Source: Akebia trifoliata
Taxonomy: Eukaryota > Streptophyta > Magnoliopsida > Ranunculales > Lardizabalaceae
Assembly (NCBI GenBank): GCA_017979445.1
Contig: CM030711.1
Coordinates: forward strand, 9,083,221 to 9,147,220
Length of the DNA: 64,000 bases
Direction: 5' to 3'
Shown: one piece after another, positions 49,455 to 62,200 of the stretch
How the letters are laid out: each line of letters starts with the position of its first letter
Position numbering within the stretch: the first letter of the stretch is position 1
The notes under the pieces: generated by a model
The model's input: only the letters and a program-made list of their open reading frames with translations
What the model was told of the DNA's origin: nothing
The model's database searches: none
Position numbers and translations under genes: made by a program

Positions 49455-51338
49455 TCATATCTCAAATACATGAGACATAAATCTCTCCATCTTCTCCTCT
49501 TCAAGACCTATCCAAACATTAATGCCTCCACCATTACTATTACCATCAGAAAGCAACAACACAAAGTCATCCATCCCACCCACAATGGGCCCACCATAAA
49601 TAGGCTTCCCATACCCAAAATCCAATTCATAGAAAGGCAATTTCCACCAAGCTGACACATAAAAATTCCCATTCAAACTTGTTGAAGGAACCCCTTTATA
49701 AACCTCTAACCAATCTATAACTGATCTCACATACTCATCTGTCATCCCTTCAATTGCTTTCTTTATCATCTCAACACAATAGGAGAATGGCTTCTCAGCC
49801 AACTCAACCACCTTTGCAGTGGCACAAGCAGTAATTACAGCATTTCCATTGAATCCATTTGACAATGGTGGAGATATCTTAGACCTTATGTCAACTGCAA
49901 ACAAAACTGATGAGTTCTCATTTGGGTCTTCAAACACTGCTTTTGTTCTTTCTCTCCATATATGAGCAACAATGGCTTCAAAGCTTGAGCATTTGGTCAT
50001 CATGGCCTTGTGTTTAAGGGCTTTAACCATTTCAGGAGTAAAAGAGAATAGTTTGCAAGTGTGACTTTGTAAGAAGGATGAAGATGAAGTGGAATCGATC
50101 CGTGGAGCGAATGAAGAGCAGAGAGAAGACAGTTCAGATTGTTTGACGTATTCTCTATGTGGGTATTTGATTTGAGGTGGGTTTCTTGCTTTGATGCAAG
50201 TTCTATCATTGTAGAAGACATGGGTTTTCATGGTTTCACCTCTACAAATGGTGGCAAGGTTGTGGAACATCTCAGCTGCTGCTCTTCCATCAAGTAAGCT
50301 GTGGTTTGTCACAAACCCAACTGAGAAACCTCCACACTTGAACCTTGTGACCTGCAAGAAACACAAATAAACAAATGAGTATTTTAGGTATTTTTCTTGA
50401 TTTTGGCACTCAAAACACTTGGGGGTTCATATTAGTGTTAGGTAAAGACTTGAGAAGGGATGTTATCGATTTGCTTCTCAAGTCTTTACCAAACATTAAT
50501 TTGAATGCAATAAAGCAAAAAGTGGGGGAAAAATCGAGAAGTCTCGTTCGGACATGCTTTTTATTTCTATTATTTGCAGGAATTTGACGAAACTTAAGAA
50601 AATCACGTCTTTTTCAAATAAGAATACCCTTAGTTTTTCAATTATTGAGCAAAATAATTCCTAGAGTATTCTAAGTTATGAAGTCATGACCAAAACTTTT
50701 AAAATATTTAATAAAATTACCAAAATGTTAAAAAATGTAGTTTTTCAAAAATGAACTTCTCAAACACTGTACCAAAAATAATTGTGCAAAAGTGCTTTCA
50801 CCAAAAATGCGTTCAAATTCAGTGTAACGCTCCAAAATACCAAACGTGACCTTACTTTTTGAAGTGAGAAGAAGTTAAAAATTGCCTGAATTGTAAAAAT
50901 TGGTAATTTAGTAACATCTTTGGATCGACCAATTCGATGAATAAGATGCTGAAACGACGAATTCGGAAGACGTAGATCACCAAGATCCTTCAATTTAAGC
51001 TTTGATGTTGCACTCACAAACAAGACTCCAGCATTGTTGCAAACAAGCTCCAACCTACTTGTTTCATGGTTGAAGTTGAGTCTACCTGCCATGAAGTAGT
51101 AAGGAATTAAAAGCACCTCAGAAATTGATTTCTTCACTCTTTCTGCAATATCAAGTGTTGATGTCTTCATGGATGGAAGAACGTCAAAGAAGAAAACAGT
51201 CCCAACAGGAAAAGCTAATGTTTGATCTATATTTGAGAGGAAAACTCTCTCAATGGGTGTTGGGTTCTTTGGAGAAACCAATGTAATTGGTTCTTCCTTC
51301 TCTATATCTTGGTTTGTTAAGATGACAGTGGTCTCCAT
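49455..51338 (-). CDS. BAHD-family acyl-CoA-dependent acyltransferase, 2 exons
   Basis: Exon 1 runs from 51338 to 50886 (or 50856) and exon 2 from 50351 to 49455, giving 449 (or 459) residues, normal for the family. BAHD enzymes move an acyl group from CoA to an alcohol or amine in the cytosol, in wax, phenolic or hormone-ester pathways. HSLLD at 168-172, within NHSLLDG, holds the catalytic His, and DFGYG at 395-399 is the structural DFGWG motif with Tyr for Trp. Other conserved blocks are IPYYFMAGRL near 78-87, VTRFKCGGFSVG at 152-163, SSFEAIVAHIWR near 273-284, and GNAVITACATA. The substrate cannot be told. The intron follows the Gln of FTIQ, the conserved Q-intron site. There the donor is GC, while a GT donor lies 30 bases further, so two splice forms are possible. 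The frame is intact otherwise. Confidence 0.9.
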
Positions 51339-51384
51339 GGATAATAGATACTGTGATGTTATTGAGTAAACATAATTTGGTGTG

Positions 51385-51402
51385 AAACTATATATAAAAC
51401 TA
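51385..51402 (-). promoter_or_regulatory. Candidate TATA box of the BAHD gene
   Basis: The minus strand reads TAGTTTTATATATAGTTTC about 50-60 bases upstream of the start codon. The position fits a short leader, but the region is generally AT-rich. Confidence 0.4.
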
Positions 51403-53930
51403 CATATATAATTGGAATCTAATTTGTAGGATTAAAGATCGGTGATGAAAGGGTAGGAAAAGCATGAGTGAGGATTTCAAGTTTGAAGTTTAATATTGAT
51501 TGGTTAAAGAAGCTATTTTATTGGTTAAATTGGTGCACATTTAGGATTCATGCATCCTAAGAAATGGACATGAAATTGACATTTCTTTTATATATAAACA
51601 GACATCCAAGAACATGTTTATGGAGAAAAATATGGATTTTATTATATTTTTAATTAGGGTTGTCGTTGGATTCGATTCATATATAACAGATCACCATGGA
51701 TCGAGAAACTTATTTGATATCTTATCGGATTGGGTCCTTATTTTATTGAGGAATGTTGATTCATAATTGATCCCATATTGGATCATGAAAGCTTGCTCAA
51801 AAGGGTAATCTATACATATAATATGGGTTTAGTGAATATTTGAGATAATTTTCTTCATTTTCAAACTGGTGATTAAGGTATTAAATTTCGATGTTGGTGT
51901 CGATATATTTCGACCACACTAAGAAATAAACACAACTTCCATGAAAATGATGAAAACGCAATTTGATGAATTATTTCATTGCAGCGATAGGACGGGACAA
52001 AACATACAAAATTCTACCTTAATTAATCAAAATACAATAAATAAAATATAGGTGTGGAAATGAAGATCAGTGACGCTTTGTCACTCGTTAGACCTAGCCT
52101 CTGAAATCTTGATAACTTAAAATAAGAAATTTATATATTTTTTCAACTTCATAAATTTTATTAGAAATTTACAATATTATTTTCAAAAATGAATATTTCC
52201 ATCGAAGTTTATTATTCATCAAAATATTACGATTGAAATCTTGCATTTTATATATGAAAATTTATTATTTCAATTGTAATTCACGGTCCATTGAAATGTT
52301 TCTTAAAAAAAATAGTTATCTCCCACAAATCATATACAAAATGAAATATCAATTAAATTTCATGTCGAACCTTATTTGCGACCACTGAAATGTTTTGTAA
52401 AATAAATAGTTTTTTCATCAATATATTCAAAATGAAATTATCAATTAAATTTTATATTGACACTGGTTGAAATAAAAATATTATGACATATTTCGTGAAA
52501 TATGTCAAAATTTACTACTATGTTGATGACATACCATTTGACCTACAAAACATGATTGAAATACTCATCTTCAACCTCTTGTCAAAAACCCTAGATTTTC
52601 CCCCCTAAAAATCCCCCATATAAGAATTTGATTTATTTGATAAACCTTGATTTATTTGGCCAAGTCATATGGGTAAAAAATTTATCTAACAATATAAAAA
52701 TTTAGAAATTAATGAAACATTCAGAGAACAAGTAGTGATTAGCCAATTAAGGTTATATATTGGGCTAGGCCAGGCCTCTAGTTAGGCTCCAAGCCTGGCC
52801 CAATACCCTAATACAAAGTGGGCTTCAGGCTGGGCTTTGGGTAAGGCCCCCCTTGGGCATGTTTTCAAACAAAATTTAAAGAAAAAAAAAAGTCTAATTT
52901 TTTTGCTGTTAATTGAAATTATAAAAGAAAAAATGAGATTACAAATAGATAAACATCTTATCCAATGGACAAAGCTTTACAAAATCAAGCAGTACATATA
53001 GTCTAGCTTTGACTAAGAAGATCTTGACATGGAACACAGCAATGGTAGACTGATCAAATATTTAATAATCTAAAATTTGTAGTATGTACCCGAGACAAGG
53101 ACTTACTCGAGAAACGTTCGGAAAGAAAAAATGGTCATCATAAATTTTTAAGTTATGAAAGTGCTTCATAATGGACTTTGATCCAATTCATCCAAATTAA
53201 TTCAAAATTGCATTTGATTTCTTAAATCTTTCATCGTAATTTCAAACAGTGGGATTGGTGTCTGTTAATTAAGTTGTGGAGCTGATTCAATTGTTCCAGA
53301 CATTGAAATAAACAAATTCATACTAAAAAGAGACAGGATGTTGAGAAACTTTATAATTCAGGTTGTCTACTTTATTTGTACCAATGCTTGGTAAGTCATT
53401 ACTGATCAAATTGCAATCTATGAATGATTGGGCTGGAGTCTCTTGCCAGGGTGGGTTGGGCTTGTAGGGACTGGATACAAACTTAAACCGAAGAGACTTC
53501 GGGTGGGCCTAAATTGGATTGAATTTGGGTTAGAAAACTAGGCCAGACTTTAGCACTTGCTCCCACAAGATTTTTAAAGTCTATAAGGATTTATGAGTTA
53601 TTTTAATAAATATTAGTACTGAATAAAAATATCCACTGTTATTTCCAAACAACCCCCCCTAATCCTTTAAAAATAAACAACAAACAAACAAACAAACAAA
53701 AACCAAAAAGTTTTCTATTGGTTGACACACACAAAAAATGAAAATAATAATTTGCTCTTGGTTACCCTCATGTGGGCAAAATCTTGACTTTGCCCCTGGC
53801 CCCAACAACCCAGTAACAATCAACCTTTGATTTCTTTCTTGATCACCCCCTTTCTCAAACCAATCCCTTTAGTGTTCGAAGAGATCATTTCTAACTTATG
53901 GAAAAAAAAAAAAAAAATTTTGGAGATGCT
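51403..53930. other. Intergenic upstream of BAHD; decayed repeats
   Basis: No gene is supported. GGGCTAGGCCAGGCCTC and AAGCCTGGCCCAATACCC at 52755-52870, and a similar GGGCTGG/GGGTTGGG block at 53430-53545, look like eroded elements of the 14765 type. Low-complexity (CAAA)n occurs at 53675-53703 and an A run at 53902-53917. Confidence 0.4.
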
Positions 53931-54040
53931 AGCTTGCTTGGTTGCTTATAGTCTGTGAGTGTTGATATTGTGACTTGGGTTAAAAACATGCCTTCACTAG
54001 CTAATGATTAATTACTAATCTGGCTTGCCTAGCAAAAACA
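53931..54040 (+). mobile_element. SINE-like copy
   Basis: CTTGCTTGGTTGCTTATAGT, GAGTGTTGATATTGTGACTT, GGGTTAAAAACATGCCTTCA and ATTACTAATCTGGCTTGCCT follow the family order seen at 16285 and 41845. Confidence 0.45.
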
Positions 54041-54629
54041 CTAAAAAATCGGATAAAAACTCAAATCGATGAAACTTTGGAATGGAAACATAAAGACGGA
54101 GTAAAAAGATCTTCCTTTGAGGCTCAAAGGATTTTTTTTTTTTTTTTTTTTTTAATCTTGTGAAAAACCATTAAATAAAAATAAAAGAAAGATAAAGATA
54201 TATCTATTTATGTTGTGAAGACAACAATCTCGTCTTTTTCTGATATTTATATTTATACCAGATTAAATCAATGAATTGGAACGAATTGATTGATAGGATA
54301 TATATTTTATACTCTAGTTATAGTTACATTTAGACCATGATTCTATTTATACTACGGTCCCATATGAATGAAAAACTCCCTTTCTTGCTAGTTTTGGATT
54401 TGTCAACAAAAATATATAGAATGGTCATTCATAACCATAAAAAAAAATTGGTGTGGTAATATAAGCTCTCCAAATGTCCTCTTGGACTATGGTGTTTCAT
54501 TGGTGAGATTGATTAATAACATAAATGGATGGTATATAATGATGCGATGAGTAGTTATCAGATTTCAAAGTTGCATTGATCGTATCCGTAAATGGATGGT
54601 ATGTAATGATGCCACCTAGTTATAAGATT

Positions 54630-54775
54630 TTCTGAACTGAGAACCGAATCGAATCAATCAAATTTTCAAAATTGTAAATCAAAACCGAACCGATGAGCTA
54701 AAAAATCGAATCAAACCAATCCAAAATGCCTTGGTTCAATTCGATTTGGCCCGATCCAATGTGCACCCCTAGTTT
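54630..54775. repeat. Right-end fragment of the GAACCGA-type element
   Basis: GAACTGAGAACCGAATCG, AAAACCGAACCGATGAGC and the terminus-like AATGTGCACCCCTAG match the 14520-14640 copy nearly word for word. The left half is missing. Confidence 0.5.
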
Positions 54776-56879
54776 TGGCAACAAAACCACCAATTTAATT
54801 TCCTACTCAATTTTTATCTATTTTGGTGATTAAATCACTAAGAAGAAAGTAAATAAATCATAGGAGACTTTACTCAACAAATCAAGAATTGAAAACAATG
54901 GTCTTTTGGGTGAAAATCAAAGGTAACCAAGTAAATCAAGGATTTTATCTTAAAGATGGATGTTTAGGGAAAAACAAAATTAATGGTTTTGGCCATGAAG
55001 ATGAGGGTGTTTTGGTCTTTTACATTAGCCTCCGATAAGAGATTATCTTAAAGGTATGTATCATGAGCTTGAGAACACATGGGGGTGTCTCATATATTCA
55101 CAAAAACTTGGAGGAGTATGTCTAAATTATCCAAAAAGAAAAGGTGGTCAATGTAAGTTGTCTCAGCTGGGACAAACAATAGAGAAAAAAAAAAATTATT
55201 TTGGTCAACTTAGAACTACGGTGGAAGACCTGATCAAGTTTCAAAGTCGTCTTTAAATTTGTTAATAAGTTGAACTCAACGGAATTGAATTTCACAATAA
55301 ATAAAGCCCTGTACGGAGTACCCTTGATTTTTCTCCAAAAAATCATATATGAGGTTAAAGGTTTAAGGGATAGTATTCTGAGGTTGAAGATGGGTATTTA
55401 TGTCATTTTCTAGTAATCATGTAGAGAAGATCAATGTCAATAGGTTCAACTGCTTCAAAACTTGGGGGAATCTCAAATATTCAAAAAAAAAAAAAAAAAC
55501 TGAAAAATAGATCTAAGCAAAGCAAAGTTCATAGGGTGAATTATTATTTCGTGAACTAAAAATGAGTTATTTATGATTCTGTCCCACTATTCATTTTAAT
55601 TACCATTCTAGAATCTAATGTTATGTTCAATTTGAATTCTTGCCCATAATCCATTGTAGATTTTAATTTATTTTTAATTCAAATTATATAAGTGATTCTC
55701 TGGTAATCATAATCTGTTAAAATAAGAAATGAGATTGGGACAATTTCTTTCAATTTAAGATCTTGTTTCTTGCATCTTTTGTGTTAACATGACATTCTTG
55801 ATTTTTATTTATTTATTTATGGAATCGATGTATCAGATCTATTAGAGCATTAGAAAAAAAAAAAATTCAGGGCACTAAGGGGATTCGAGATCAAAATTTT
55901 AGAAATTTGTTTGTAAGATGAGATTTCTGATTCTAGATTCTTAAATTAGTTTCTAGAAATAATATATAGAAATTAGATTTTGAGAATTATCTTTTATAAG
56001 TTGATTATGATTATAATAATTCAAAATCAAACTTTTAACTATCCCTACCAAACGCACCCTTCAAATATTTACCATGGTTTCTCACAGATTAAAGCTAGAA
56101 AATATTTTATTTTATAGAAAAGATTCTCACAACTGCCACTTTATAAGGCAAAGAGGATAGATAGAGTAAATGTTATTGTACGGAACAAGCGGACCTAAAT
56201 CATTATGTAACAAAATCACAGCCATTAAACTATCATGATTTACTCAATCTGAATGATCTGTCATTGATGTAATATGATATTGTGGGTCGTGGTCAATTTT
56301 TTATGGTAGGCCCCACATGATCCTGATCCAACGGTAATGAATTGATGTTCTTGAACATCAACACTTATCCTCTTGCATGACACGGTGTATAACAACTCAC
56401 GTATGGAAGTCATACGTCCGCATGTCTTGAGCTTTGTCTTGGATGGAGAGTAACCTCTTAATGACTAAAATGCCCTTTAAGATTTTAATAATCCTTTTGG
56501 GCTTTGTTGTAGATACCATTAAATATTACCATTGCACCTTTTGAAACATACCCTGCTACTTCCCAAACTGAAGACACACCCCTTGACTTCAGTCTCTTTG
56601 AGTGACACACCCATTAAATATGATACTCACTTAAAAGACCAAAATACCCTTATGTTCTTTCCTTATGCTCAATAAAGCACTATTATGTGCCCCAAAACTA
56701 GGGATAGATAATGTAATGCTTCAAAATGGGCTGAACGAACATTGTTCCTCTATATTAATTTAAGAAATATGAGCAACAAGGAAATAAAGAAGACGAGTTT
56801 GCAACAATGAATTAATTTTCCAATTGTAAACTTAAATGATTTAAAAGATGAATGTGTTGGTACTCCTATATATAAGTTT
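54776..56879. other. AT-rich intergenic, nothing recognised
   Basis: Short open frames at 55056-55346 overlap on both strands and match nothing known. A runs lie at 55482-55499 and near 55855. A segment at 56440-56700 (DNA words ACACCCCTTGACTTCAG, AAAATACCCTTATG) looks like a repeat also hinted at near 37000 and 58740, but copies are too diverged to define. Confidence 0.4.
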
Positions 56880-58085
56880 AGGGATACAATTGGTCCGGTT
56901 CAAACTGAGAACTGAATCAAACCAATAGCTTTGAACTGGTGTGGTTCGGTTTTGAGTAAGTTGTAATTCGATTTTAGGTTGAGAAAATGGAAAAGCGATC
57001 AATTTGGTTCGATTTTCAGTTCAAGACTTTGTATAGACCAAACCAAATCAAGAATCGAACCTTTAATGACTTACTACTTTTTAGGAGTTAAGGACATAGA
57101 TCAATAACTCTTTTTGATGGATAGATTAAATGACTTTTTTATGGATAAATTAATGACTTATATTTTATAAAATTTCATATCCATTATTTATTTATTTTCA
57201 TTAAAAATATGTTGCTTCCAAGGAGGTTTATACGATGCTGGTGTGAAATACTAAGTAGTAAAGAGAACAAAAATCACACACTAAAACACAAGGATTTACC
57301 TAATTCGGTAGTGTGCCTAGGTCCATAGATTGAAACCAATGTTCTTCGCCAAAAAATCAAATGAGAACAATATAAAAAAGAATACCCAAGGTTTTAATCC
57401 CTAACCTAAGTCTTGAAACCCTTGTACACCCCTGTTCATTTTTCTCTCAAATCCTAGAAGAAGACAATTTCTTGTTATCTATACAACCTTAAAGATCTCT
57501 ATTTATAAATTGGAAGTTACTAAAACACGTCTTTCTCCCCAAAAATAGAAAATCCTAAAATATAAAAATCACTTAGGAAAATATTCCATAATTCCTTTTT
57601 AGAGTTTTAAAAAAGGAAGGGAGTGGATCCTCTGTAGTACTTCAGACCTGCAATTCCCTGTATTGGTGTTAGACGGTTGAGATATTGCCACTTGGGAAAA
57701 AAAATGAGAACCCCTCGTTCAAACTCTAGAGTTTTTTTAATGTTCATTTTCAAACTCATAGATCAGGTCTACAAAAATGATTTTTTAATCTTTTCTTTCA
57801 AACTTGATTTAAGTCATGGTCAACAAATGACTGATGTGTTGATTTTTATTTTTCAACATGGTCTCTCTACTATTAGAAGTTAGTATAGAGAACTACAAGA
57901 AGAGTGTATTGCATAGGATCCACTCTCATTCCCCCCCAAAAATAGAATACAAGGTAATTACTCAAAAACTAGCAACTCATTGAATTAAATCCAAACGACC
58001 TTAATTTGATTTGATTCGATTATGGTTCTTAGTAGAACAAAACTATGTCGATTTGGTTCCACTTTGGCTCTAAACCAAATGACTT
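56880..58085. repeat. GAACCGA-type element with an LTR-like insertion
   Basis: The left end TACAATTGGTCCGGTTCAAA, GAGAACTGAATCAAACCAAT and GCTTTGAACTGGTG align with the left arm of 8336-8878. AT-rich DNA and GATTCGATTATGGTTC, GATTTGGTTCC-like right-arm words follow only after 57990. Between about 57215 and 57985 lies foreign sequence with a minus-strand TATA-like box near 57505 and the words CCTAATTCGGTAGTGTGCC, as in the leader of copia LTRs. A minus-strand solo LTR is inferred. Confidence 0.45.
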
Positions 58086-58359
58086 ACCCTTTTGACCTAC
58101 CCTCATCATTAACTCTATAAAAAACTCTTGATTTTTATCCCACAAATCTATCATCATCAAGCTCTTGAACCACTGTGGTAAATTATTTTCATCTATTTCA
58201 ACCTTAGCTTCAAACATTATTTTCAACCTCGCCTCAATTTCTTTTTAGAAAACCCTTGGATTTCCTAGTCAAAATTTCATCGTCTTCTGCTTTTGTAAAA
58301 TCTTATTTATTCTTATATCTTGAAGTTTGAAGGAGATAAAATCTTAATCTTGAAGATGA

Positions 58360-58497
58360 GAGTGAAGAGTCATGCCGGATTGACCTCAAGATTGTACCTC
58401 ATATCTCACTTTTCTAACGTAGAAGTGTGTAGAAACCATATATATTTTTCATCAAGATATGAGGTACAATCTTGAGGTCACTTCAGCATTATTCAAG
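58360..58497. mobile_element. Hairpin family C relative with perfect 26-bp arms
   Basis: TGACCTCAAGATTGTACCTC plus ATATCT at 58381-58406 is perfectly inverted at 58455-58480, with a 48-base loop carrying AACGTAGAAGTGTGTAG. The outer CATGCC and CTTCAGCATTATTC words resemble the ends of family C. Confidence 0.7.
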
Positions 58498-59269
58498 AGT
58501 AAAAAAATATTACCTAAGAGGTGATTGTTTTTAGGAAGAAAATTCAGGACTTTTTACCTAAAACTTGATCATGAGGGTATTTAGATCAATTTTCATTAAT
58601 ACATGGGGGGTTGTTAAAAAATCATTACACATTAGAAAACAATATCATGCATGATATTATATTTCAATCTTTCATTTTCTTCATTTTCACGAAGTCATAT
58701 AAAAATATGGTCTATTAAATATTAACTAAAATAAATGTAATTTTGAGGGACCCCATCATCTTTTGCTCTGAATTGAAGATACCCCTGGTTTTTTAAGGTG
58801 ATGAACCTTCCCTTGACTTCTATTTTCCTCCTCATACAAACAAAAATGATAGAAAGACCCATGACTTTCAAACTCTTGCTAAAACCAGTTGATTTTACTT
58901 GAAACACCCATGACTTTCAACACCTTAGATAAAAAAATTTTAATCTTTGATCGTATTCAACCACAAGATTTTTTCTACTTCAATCTTCAAATCTAAAGAA
59001 CAAAATAAGATTATCGATGAGGTTGAACACGATGAATTTTAGAAGAAAATAATGGGTATTTCTATAATTTCACATTACTCTCTAAGGGAAGATTAAAGTC
59101 AAGAGTATGCCCTCACTCTAATTTTGGAAAAAAAGGTTTATCTCTAATTTTTCCAAAATTAGGAGGGGGTACTTTAAGATTACCATTAATACTTAATAGG
59201 AGCATTAGCGTAGACTAGACTACTAGAGAGCTCGCCCGCGTACAAACTCTGGGGCATGTGACCATAAAT
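58498..59269. other. Intergenic upstream of the ELM2-SANT gene
   Basis: No gene is recognised. The last 60 bases before the presumed leader are richer in C and G (GAGAGCTCGCCCGCG at about 59225), consistent with a promoter-proximal region, but no TATA box is clear. Confidence 0.4.
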
Positions 59270-59279
59270 CTGCCATCTC

Positions 59280-62200
59280 TCTCCCTCTTGAATCCCTCCT
59301 TCGCTTTCTCTCTCTAAAAACTCGTATATTATTTCCCTCTCTCTCTCTCACAGAAAGCGAACGACTTTGATTTTTCTTTCCCCTTGAAGTCCACAAGAAT
59401 TCTCACCTTACTTAGCCATGAAAGCTCACATCTTTTAAACCAGGTAAACCCTTTCTCTCTCTATGAATATATATGAGCTGTTCTTCATTTTGTGTTCTTG
59501 TTTTTTTTTTTTTTTTCTTTTTAGTCCAAAAGTCATCAATCAAGGTCAATAAATACATAACCACGAATACCCATTTTCCCAGACTTACTTTTCCACGTGG
59601 GTTTTGACGTTAAAGCTCTTCCATGGAGGTTAGCTAATCCTCTCCCTTCTTTTCTTGTTTAAGCATGTTTTACTCTTAATTTATATATCTGATTTAATGC
59701 AATTTTCTTAGTGTTTTAATGCTTGTTTTAGTGTTTGAAATTACTAGAATTTGATGGTTCACCTGGGAATTCTTAATGTTTCGATGTGAGATCATGTGGC
59801 GTTTAGTTAGAGATTGAGATTGATTCACTTATTGGGTTTCTTTTAATTTAATGTGATTTTCTTGTGTTTATGTTAGCTTGATATATGGGTAATCTTCGAG
59901 TTTGAAAATGGATCTGGGTTTGGTTTTTTTTTTTTTTTTTTGGTGGGTTTGTGACCTTGAAGCTCTGTTCATATGTTTCATGTCAAAATCTGTTATTTTG
60001 GATCAATCTTGTTTATGGGTTTATTGGGTTGTAAGTAGATGAATGCCTGTCTGTGTGTCTGTTTAGCTCAAGCATTCCCTGTGATCCCCGCCGAGATATA
60101 TATATATATAGGGATTTTCATGCTGAAATACTGTTAATTCTAATGTATTTACTCATTTGATCTTCAGTTCCAATTCAAGATTTTTTATTGGAATAGAAGA
60201 AATTATTTTTCCCCTATAGAAGCAAATGCATGGCTAATTGGGTTTGGTGATAGGTTTAATTAAGCTATTTTTCACAGTATTTGTTATATTATGAGAAATT
60301 TCCTGCTTGAATTGTTGTTTTTTTTTTTGTCTGTTTGAAATTCGAATGTTCTATAGGTTGATCATTGAAACTTTTGGAAATAAAAAGTGGTAACTAATTC
60401 GGTATGTCCAAGTAAGAGTAAGAGTAGCTGCAGATGCAAACTAACTTAGTTGATAAAGTCTATGGGTGGTTATACAATAGACCTGCAATTCCCGCCAGCA
60501 CCAAGTTACCAATCTCATTAAAAACAACCTTACTAATAGAAAAAGATAGATAGGGTAGCTCTCTAATGCATTATAAAATGCTTGGTGTTTGTCCCGTTTA
60601 AATGATTACACATATAGGATGTATACATTCACAAGGCATACATATACATTTAAAAAAAAAAAAAAAAGAATTTCCTAACAAGTGGAAACTATATACATTT
60701 TTTTTATTTTAATTTTCTTGAAAGAACAACATCTATATATTTTGGAAGCGAACTAACTTGCAGATAGCTTATTTGGATAGGAATTCAGATGTGAAGAGGA
60801 GAAGTGCCCTTTTTGTTCGAAATCTATGGCGTTAAGATCGAAAATTATCTTAGAATCCTAGTTTTAATGGCTACCTTATTTGATGGTTGAGTGAATCCTA
60901 GGGGTAGCTTATCAACTCTATAACAACCTGTATGAAAGATAGATGTTAGTGCATTTCAGTAGCAATGATATTACTAAACGATGTTTTTGCTATGATTTCA
61001 GCACGAGGGCATCATGTTCTTGTCTTATAAGTATGGGTAGATGCTGCAACTAATGTTCATAAGAAACTTCTATCCATCTTGTATTCTAATTTTTAATTAC
61101 AACTGAAAGATGAAATCCTGTCAAAAACTTGATTTACCTATTTTGGCATTAGGTTTTTAATTTTTGGGAAAATTACTTAAAGGACCCTAGCGGAGGGTTT
61201 TCTTTCTAAATAGTCCCCAAGTTTTGGGCAGTATCTTAATAGTCCCTGAACCACTTAGTGCTGGGTTCACCACTTTTTATTGTCTAGTTCACCACTTTTT
61301 ATTGTTGTGTTCGACGATTTTTTTAATGAAAATATTGTCGAACTCTGCACTAATTAAACATGACTTAAAAAGCGTTGAGTTCATCAATAATATAACAAAT
61401 ATCATCGAGCTTGATAATATTAATATTTTGAGTTCGACTATAACTATTGATGAACTCAACGCTTTAAGGTCATGTTTAATTATTGTCGAGTACAACAATA
61501 AAAAGTGGTGAGCTTGACAATGAAAATATTGACTAGAAAGTGGTGAACTCAACACTGAGTGGTTTAGGGACCATTAAGAAAGGTTTTTTTTTCTTTTTTT
61601 TACTAAATGGACTATTAAGATACCGCCCAAAACTTAAGGACTATTTGGAAAGAAACCACTCTGCTAGAGTACTTTAAGTAGTTTTCCCTTAATTTTTTTC
61701 ACCTGTTACTTCGTGAGATCCACATCCTCATCTCATTGATGGATGGAAACTGTGAACCATGTATAATTTTGCTTTACATTTATGGCCTGAACAAAGGTTT
61801 CCAGCTCAATTTACAGGCTTTGGAAGTTCTGTATAGAATGTATATTGCCTTTGAATTATCCCTCTATCTTCATTCTTTCTTTTCATTTTAAAACATAAAA
61901 ATTTATTAGATAAAAAAGGGTAAGTAATTGTGTGATCTTCCACGAAAGAGAATCAAAACAGACACCTGAGTGCCAACATATGAAAGCTCTTTACAATCTT
62001 CAGTACTAACTAGAGATATATTTATATTAGTGGAAGAATGTCTATTCCATTCATATCAGTTTTCACATTTATTTAGGTCATACGTTGGTTTCTTCATCTT
62101 TTTAATTTCAGATGGTTCTCTATTAATTAAAATGATTAACTCACTTTGGTTGACATATGGTGTACCCACATTGTACTTCTATGCATAAAAGAATTGGTTT

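Noticed and set aside
55056..55346. Overlapping frames on both strands
   Set aside because: No recognised domain or codon bias; random openness in AT-rich DNA.
61224..61555. Open frames on both strands
   Set aside because: They lie within the inverted arms and core of MITE-B and mirror each other.
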